A stretch of 64,000 bases of DNA from Mesobacillus subterraneus. Lineage in GTDB: Bacteria; Bacillota; Bacilli; Bacillales; Cytobacillaceae. The DNA lies in NCBI RefSeq assembly GCF_003937825.1, contig NZ_RSFW01000010.1, forward strand, positions 186,001 through 250,000. The letters run 5' to 3'. Shown piece by piece: positions 60,847 to 64,000 of the stretch. Both the position numbers and the translations under genes were made by a program. The notes beneath the pieces are model-generated. The model searched no databases. It was given only the letters and a program-made list of their open reading frames with translations, and had not been told where the DNA came from. The stretch's first letter is position 1. Every line of letters starts with the position of its first letter.

Positions 60847-61821
60847 ATGAAACAGGCCAACCCTTTTCCATATGCAACAGACGATAAACGGTACCACACA
60901 TGGAACTACCACTTGCGTAATCATTTTGGCCATAAGGTCTTCAAAGTAGCGCTCGACGGAGGCTTCGACTGCCCGAACCGTGACGGCACTGTAGCCCATG
61001 GCGGCTGCACCTTCTGCAGTGCGGCGGGCTCAGGGGATTTTGCTGGTGACAGAGTCGAAGACCTTGGCACACAGTTCAAAAAAATTAAAGAAAAAATGCA
61101 TTCCAAATGGAAAGATGGCAAGTACATGGCCTATTTCCAGGCTTTCACCAACACCCATGCGCCAGTAGAGGTGCTTCGAGAAAAGTACGAAACCGTCCTG
61201 AAGGAGGAAGGTGTCGTCGGACTTTCTATTGCGACAAGGCCGGACTGCCTTCCCGATGAGGTTGTCGAATACCTTGCCGAGCTGAACGAACGGACTTATT
61301 TATGGGTTGAGCTCGGGCTGCAGACCGTACATGAAAGTACGGCTGCCCTGATCAACCGTGCCCATGATTATGAGACATATAAACAAGGCGTGGACAAGCT
61401 CAGAAAGCATGGAATCCGGGTTTGTTCCCATATCATTAATGGGCTGCCAATGGAAACACCTGAAATGATGATGGAAACGGCACAGGAGGTCGCCAAGCTT
61501 GATGTCCAGGGGATTAAAATCCACCTGCTTCACTTGTTGAAGGGAACTCCAATGGTCAAGCAGTATGAAAAAGGACTGCTTGAATTCCTAAGCTTCGACG
61601 ATTATGTAAAATTGGTTTGTGATCAGCTGGAAATTCTTCCACCGGAAATGATTATTCACCGCATCACAGGAGATGGCCCAATCGAGTTGATGGTCGGCCC
61701 AATGTGGAGTGTCAACAAATGGGAAGTGCTCAACGCCATCGATAAAGAAATGAAACGACGCGACAGCTGGCAAGGCAAATTCTATACTGGAAACAAAGTG
61801 GTGATTGAGAATGAAGCTTGA
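60847..61821 (+). CDS. ytqA: Radical SAM protein YtqA (MnmL)
   Basis: A 324-residue radical SAM enzyme. The cluster-binding cysteines are in FDCPNRDGTVAHGGCTFCSA. Further family marks are GLSIATRPDCLPDEVVEYLA and HIINGLPMETPEMMMETAQE. From recent literature as I recall it, YtqA (MnmL) acts with YtqB (MnmM) in making mnm5-type wobble uridines in Gram-positive tRNA. GGAGG precedes the ATG. It overlaps ytqB by about 11 bp. Confidence 0.93.
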   Translation: MKQANPFPYATDDKRYHTWNYHLRNHFGHKVFKVALDGGFDCPNRDGTVAHGGCTFCSAAGSGDFAGDRVEDLGTQFKKIKEKMHSKWKDGKYMAYFQAFTNTHAPVEVLREKYETVLKEEGVVGLSIATRPDCLPDEVVEYLAELNERTYLWVELGLQTVHESTAALINRAHDYETYKQGVDKLRKHGIRVCSHIINGLPMETPEMMMETAQEVAKLDVQGIKIHLLHLLKGTPMVKQYEKGLLEFLSFDDYVKLVCDQLEILPPEMIIHRITGDGPIELMVGPMWSVNKWEVLNAIDKEMKRRDSWQGKFYTGNKVVIENEA

Positions 61822-62383
61822 ACGGATCCTTCCATTCGCTCGGAACCTGCTGGAGCTCGCTGTCAAACCTGGTGACATCGCCGTCGATGCAACGGTTGGC
61901 AACGGACATGACACCTTATTCTTAGCCAATCTTGTCGGACCAGCCGGCAGGATTTACGGCTTCGATATCCAGGATGAAGCACTCATGTCCTGTAAAACAA
62001 AGCTGCGGGAGCATGATTTGCAGGATCAGGTAACCCTTTTTCATACCGGGCATGAGAACATGGCAGAGTGCATCCCGCCGCTCCACTTCGGTAAAATAAC
62101 CGGTGCGGTCTTCAACCTCGGCTATCTGCCAGGCGGAGACAAAAATATCGTCACCGTCCCGCAGACGACCATCCAGGCCATTGACCAGCTGCTCGAAATC
62201 ATGGCCCCTGAAGGAATTATCGTAATCGTTGTTTACCACGGACACCCTGAAGGAAAAGTCGAGCGCGATTACCTGCTGCGTTATGTGCAATCAATAGACC
62301 AAAACATCGCCCATGTGCTTGAATACAGGTTCATGAACCAGAAGAACAATCCGCCGTTTATAGTGGCGATTGAGAAGAGATAA
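61811..62383 (+). CDS. ytqB: tRNA-modifying SAM methyltransferase YtqB (MnmM)
   Basis: A 190-residue class I methyltransferase: motif I is DATVGNGHDTLFLANLVG, followed by YGFDIQDEALMSCKTKL and FNLGYLPGGDKNIVTVPQTT, typical of the rRNA_methylase/YtqB family. YtqB is reported to methylate the 5-aminomethyl group of wobble uridine (MnmM). The ATG at 61811 lies inside the end of ytqA, so the genes are coupled; a TTG six bases earlier is possible. A strong terminator follows. Confidence 0.93.
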   Translation: MKLERILPFARNLLELAVKPGDIAVDATVGNGHDTLFLANLVGPAGRIYGFDIQDEALMSCKTKLREHDLQDQVTLFHTGHENMAECIPPLHFGKITGAVFNLGYLPGGDKNIVTVPQTTIQAIDQLLEIMAPEGIIVIVVYHGHPEGKVERDYLLRYVQSIDQNIAHVLEYRFMNQKNNPPFIVAIEKR

Positions 62384-62391
62384 GGTGAGGA

Positions 62392-62436
62392 AAGAGGGTG
62401 TCTCAAAAGTATGAACTTTTGGACACCCTCTTTATT
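62392..62436 (+). terminator. Terminator of ytqAB
   Basis: AAGAGGGTGTC, then CAAAAG, pairs with CTTTTG and GACACCCTCTT and is followed by TATTTTT. Confidence 0.9.
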
Positions 62437-62462
62437 TTTAGGATAGCTTTTAAATGGATCCT

Positions 62463-62653
62463 TTGATATCCGTTCCAGGCGCTTCGCTTTCCGCGGGGCT
62501 GGCGGTGAGCCTCCTCGTCGCTATTCGCTCCTGTGGGGTCTCACCTGTCCAGCTGATCCCGCAGGACCTGAATAGCTTCTCCGAATGGACCCACGCACGA
62601 TGGAAATGCGTTAGCATTTTCGGAGGAGTCTTCGCGCCTTCCACTACTATCAA
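62463..62653. repeat. GC-rich repeat, copy 3
   Basis: Bounded by TTGATA and TATCAA; contains GCGCTTCGCTTTCCGCGGGG, GTGGGGTCTCACCTGTCC and GCGCCTTCCACTA. About 55 bp longer than copy 1 in its second half. Confidence 0.85.
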
Positions 62654-62759
62654 CATGTCTTAAACAACAATTAAAAACACCATACAAATGATCATAATCT
62701 TTATAAAAAAGACAAACCTGATATAACAATAACCAGGGGGATCCCATTGGTTCAATTCC

Positions 62760-63854
62760 TTATTTAATCAGCGCCCTGACGAGTCCGGATGGAATCCATT
62801 TTTGCAGGGATCGGTAGGCTCGTCCGTTTATGTAAAAGAAATAGCTGACGGGGCCCGCGGTTTTGATCATTTCTTTTGCAAGCTGACGGATTCTTTCCTG
62901 ATGCCGTACTTTTTCGTCTGACAGATATACGCCCAGCAGGCCGCGGTTGATGAGTTTATGGAATTTTTGGTGCGGAAGTTTGGCTGTATGGTAATCGGCG
63001 TTTGCTACGAAATGCCTCAGTCGTTCAAACAATGCTTCTTCATTTTCGTAGTAAAAGCAGAAATTCAAGTCTCCGCCTTGACGGTCTTCTTCCTGGTCAA
63101 TGAAGTAATCAAGCAGGATGTGGAGACCTTGTATGTAAGGGAAATACCCGTTGCGGATGCTGTCGGCGTACTCCGGCTTGAAATCATCCCGGAGCGCGTA
63201 GGAAACAAGACAGAAGATGCCAAGCGTGGAGCCTGTGCACGCGGAGAACTCATACCATTCCATTTCAGGAATCCCGTCCCGATGGCCGTCAAACCATGTT
63301 TGCAGTCTTGGCACTCGCTCTTTAACCTCTACATGCTTATGGATTTGCAGATCGCAATAGTACTGGCACAGCTCCAGCAGATGATGCTTGATATCGTCAT
63401 ATTGCTCCAGCTCTTCCAAGACCTCTCTGCACACTGTCACGAGTTCAATGAGATAACCTCCGTCATTCTGATCTTCCCGCTCCCGGTAATAATTGCTGAT
63501 CTGGGTTTCCAGGCTAAGGGCGTGCGCCATCGATTCATGGAGTGCCGCAAAATCGGCCGGATCCAGTGAAGTGCTGCGATCACACAGATTATCTAGGTAA
63601 TCGCTGATTGTCTGGTAAGCGACAATAAAGCGGATTGCCTGTTTATAGTTCTTTTTCGCAGTCAGGCTTAATATTGAGCCGCCCTCGCAATGAAAGGTCT
63701 TGTGCTCAATGCTCGCGAGCGCCTGCTTCCTGAGTTCAGGATTCGGGATTTCCTCAGCCCTGCTTTTCCAGTAGGCAAGCTCTCGATGTACTTGAGGCAA
63801 AACTTGTCTGTATACACGGTACATTAAACTAAGCGGCATTGATGGAATCAGCAT
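62760..63854 (-). CDS. ytpB: DUF2600 protein YtpB, tetraprenyl-beta-curcumene synthase family
   Basis: A 364-residue protein of the YtpB family. B. subtilis YtpB cyclises tetraprenyl pyrophosphate to a C35 terpene (baciterpenol precursor). Metal-binding aspartate motifs typical of such synthases may be DYLDN (near residue 85) and LDYFIDQEEDR (near 255). Also readable: ALASIEHKTFHCEGGSILSL. GGAGG precedes the ATG. It keeps its B. subtilis place beside ytqB and ytpA. Confidence 0.92.
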   Translation of the reverse strand: MLIPSMPLSLMYRVYRQVLPQVHRELAYWKSRAEEIPNPELRKQALASIEHKTFHCEGGSILSLTAKKNYKQAIRFIVAYQTISDYLDNLCDRSTSLDPADFAALHESMAHALSLETQISNYYREREDQNDGGYLIELVTVCREVLEELEQYDDIKHHLLELCQYYCDLQIHKHVEVKERVPRLQTWFDGHRDGIPEMEWYEFSACTGSTLGIFCLVSYALRDDFKPEYADSIRNGYFPYIQGLHILLDYFIDQEEDRQGGDLNFCFYYENEEALFERLRHFVANADYHTAKLPHQKFHKLINRGLLGVYLSDEKVRHQERIRQLAKEMIKTAGPVSYFFYINGRAYRSLQKWIPSGLVRALIK

Positions 63855-63892
63855 GTATACACCTCCAAGTCTCTTTCTTATTTTTCACTTTA

Positions 63893-64000
63893 TCAATATA
63901 CATATCCAATCGCTTTCAGCTGGCTCATGACGAAGTCGTGGGAATACTCGAATACGTCTTCGCGTTCCGGCTCATTGTATACTTCATGATAGCATTTTGG
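63893..64000 (-). CDS. ytpA: Alpha/beta hydrolase YtpA, C-terminal end
   Basis: The last 35 codons of a gene that begins beyond the window: CYHEVYNEPEREDVFEYSHD, then FVMSQLKAIGYVY. The HEVYNEPEREDVF segment is the catalytic-histidine region of YtpA-type lysophospholipases, linked in B. subtilis to bacilysocin synthesis. Confidence 0.8.
   Translation of the reverse strand, partial: PKCYHEVYNEPEREDVFEYSHDFVMSQLKAIGYVY

Overview
The window is chromosomal DNA of an endospore-forming Bacillaceae bacterium (Bacillus/Mesobacillus-like). The evidence is a B. subtilis-like gene order at both ends (ytkP, pepV, ytzE, rsuA, murJ/ytgP, ytfP, a Cse60 gene, ytwF, leuS on the left; ytzC, ytqA, ytqB, ytpB, ytpA on the right), strong AGGAGG ribosome sites with frequent TTG/GTG starts, a Leu T-box and a Cse60-type sporulation gene. 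All assignments come from reading the sequence and from memory of protein families; no search was run.

Layout. 0-12.9 kb: conserved housekeeping genes (cysteine synthase-like protein, S-adenosylmethionine decarboxylase, D-amino-acid aminotransferase, dipeptidase, pseudouridine synthase, lipid II flippase, flavoprotein, rhodanese, leucyl-tRNA synthetase with T-box). 13-21 kb: carbon catabolism, with glycolate oxidase glcDF divergent from a FadR/LutR-type regulator across a perfect palindromic operator, then a 3-hydroxybutyrate-type dehydrogenase/GntP permease operon behind a sigma-54 promoter, with its PAS/AAA+ activator beside it. 21.6-23 kb: an ECF sigma/anti-sigma pair. 23.2-25 kb: an IS1182-family insertion with hairpin ends.

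25-48 kb is the accessory region. It is visibly AT-rich and consists of about two dozen small genes, mostly on the minus strand and each with its own ribosome site. Several resemble immunity proteins (WapI-like, SMI1/KNR4, Imm33-like). Most gaps hold a degenerate hairpin repeat with an invariant CTGC-type loop and arms that vary together between copies. Two copies of a tyrosine recombinase (one intact, one broken) lie within it, along with an IS110 element, a PadR/SEDS-like pair, decayed genes and gene remnants. It reads as a polyimmunity or gene-cassette array under turnover. Next to it, a CueP-like metal-binding gene has an in-frame TGA followed by a hairpin that fits a bacterial SECIS, so it may encode selenocysteine or may be broken.

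48.6-59.8 kb: an MFS transporter, then an anaerobic respiration block on the minus strand: an FNR-like site, an unknown membrane protein, a complete System I (Ccm) cytochrome c maturation set (ccmE, F, H, two small helper genes, A, B, C, D and a ResA/CcmG thioredoxin), then nrfH and nrfA for nitrite ammonification. The Ccm set is a variant type, with CxxxY in CcmE and one cysteine in CcmH. 59.9-64 kb: conserved core genes resume. In B. subtilis leuS and the ytzC-ytpA block lie close together as I recall, so the 13-60 kb stretch looks like a lineage-specific expansion.
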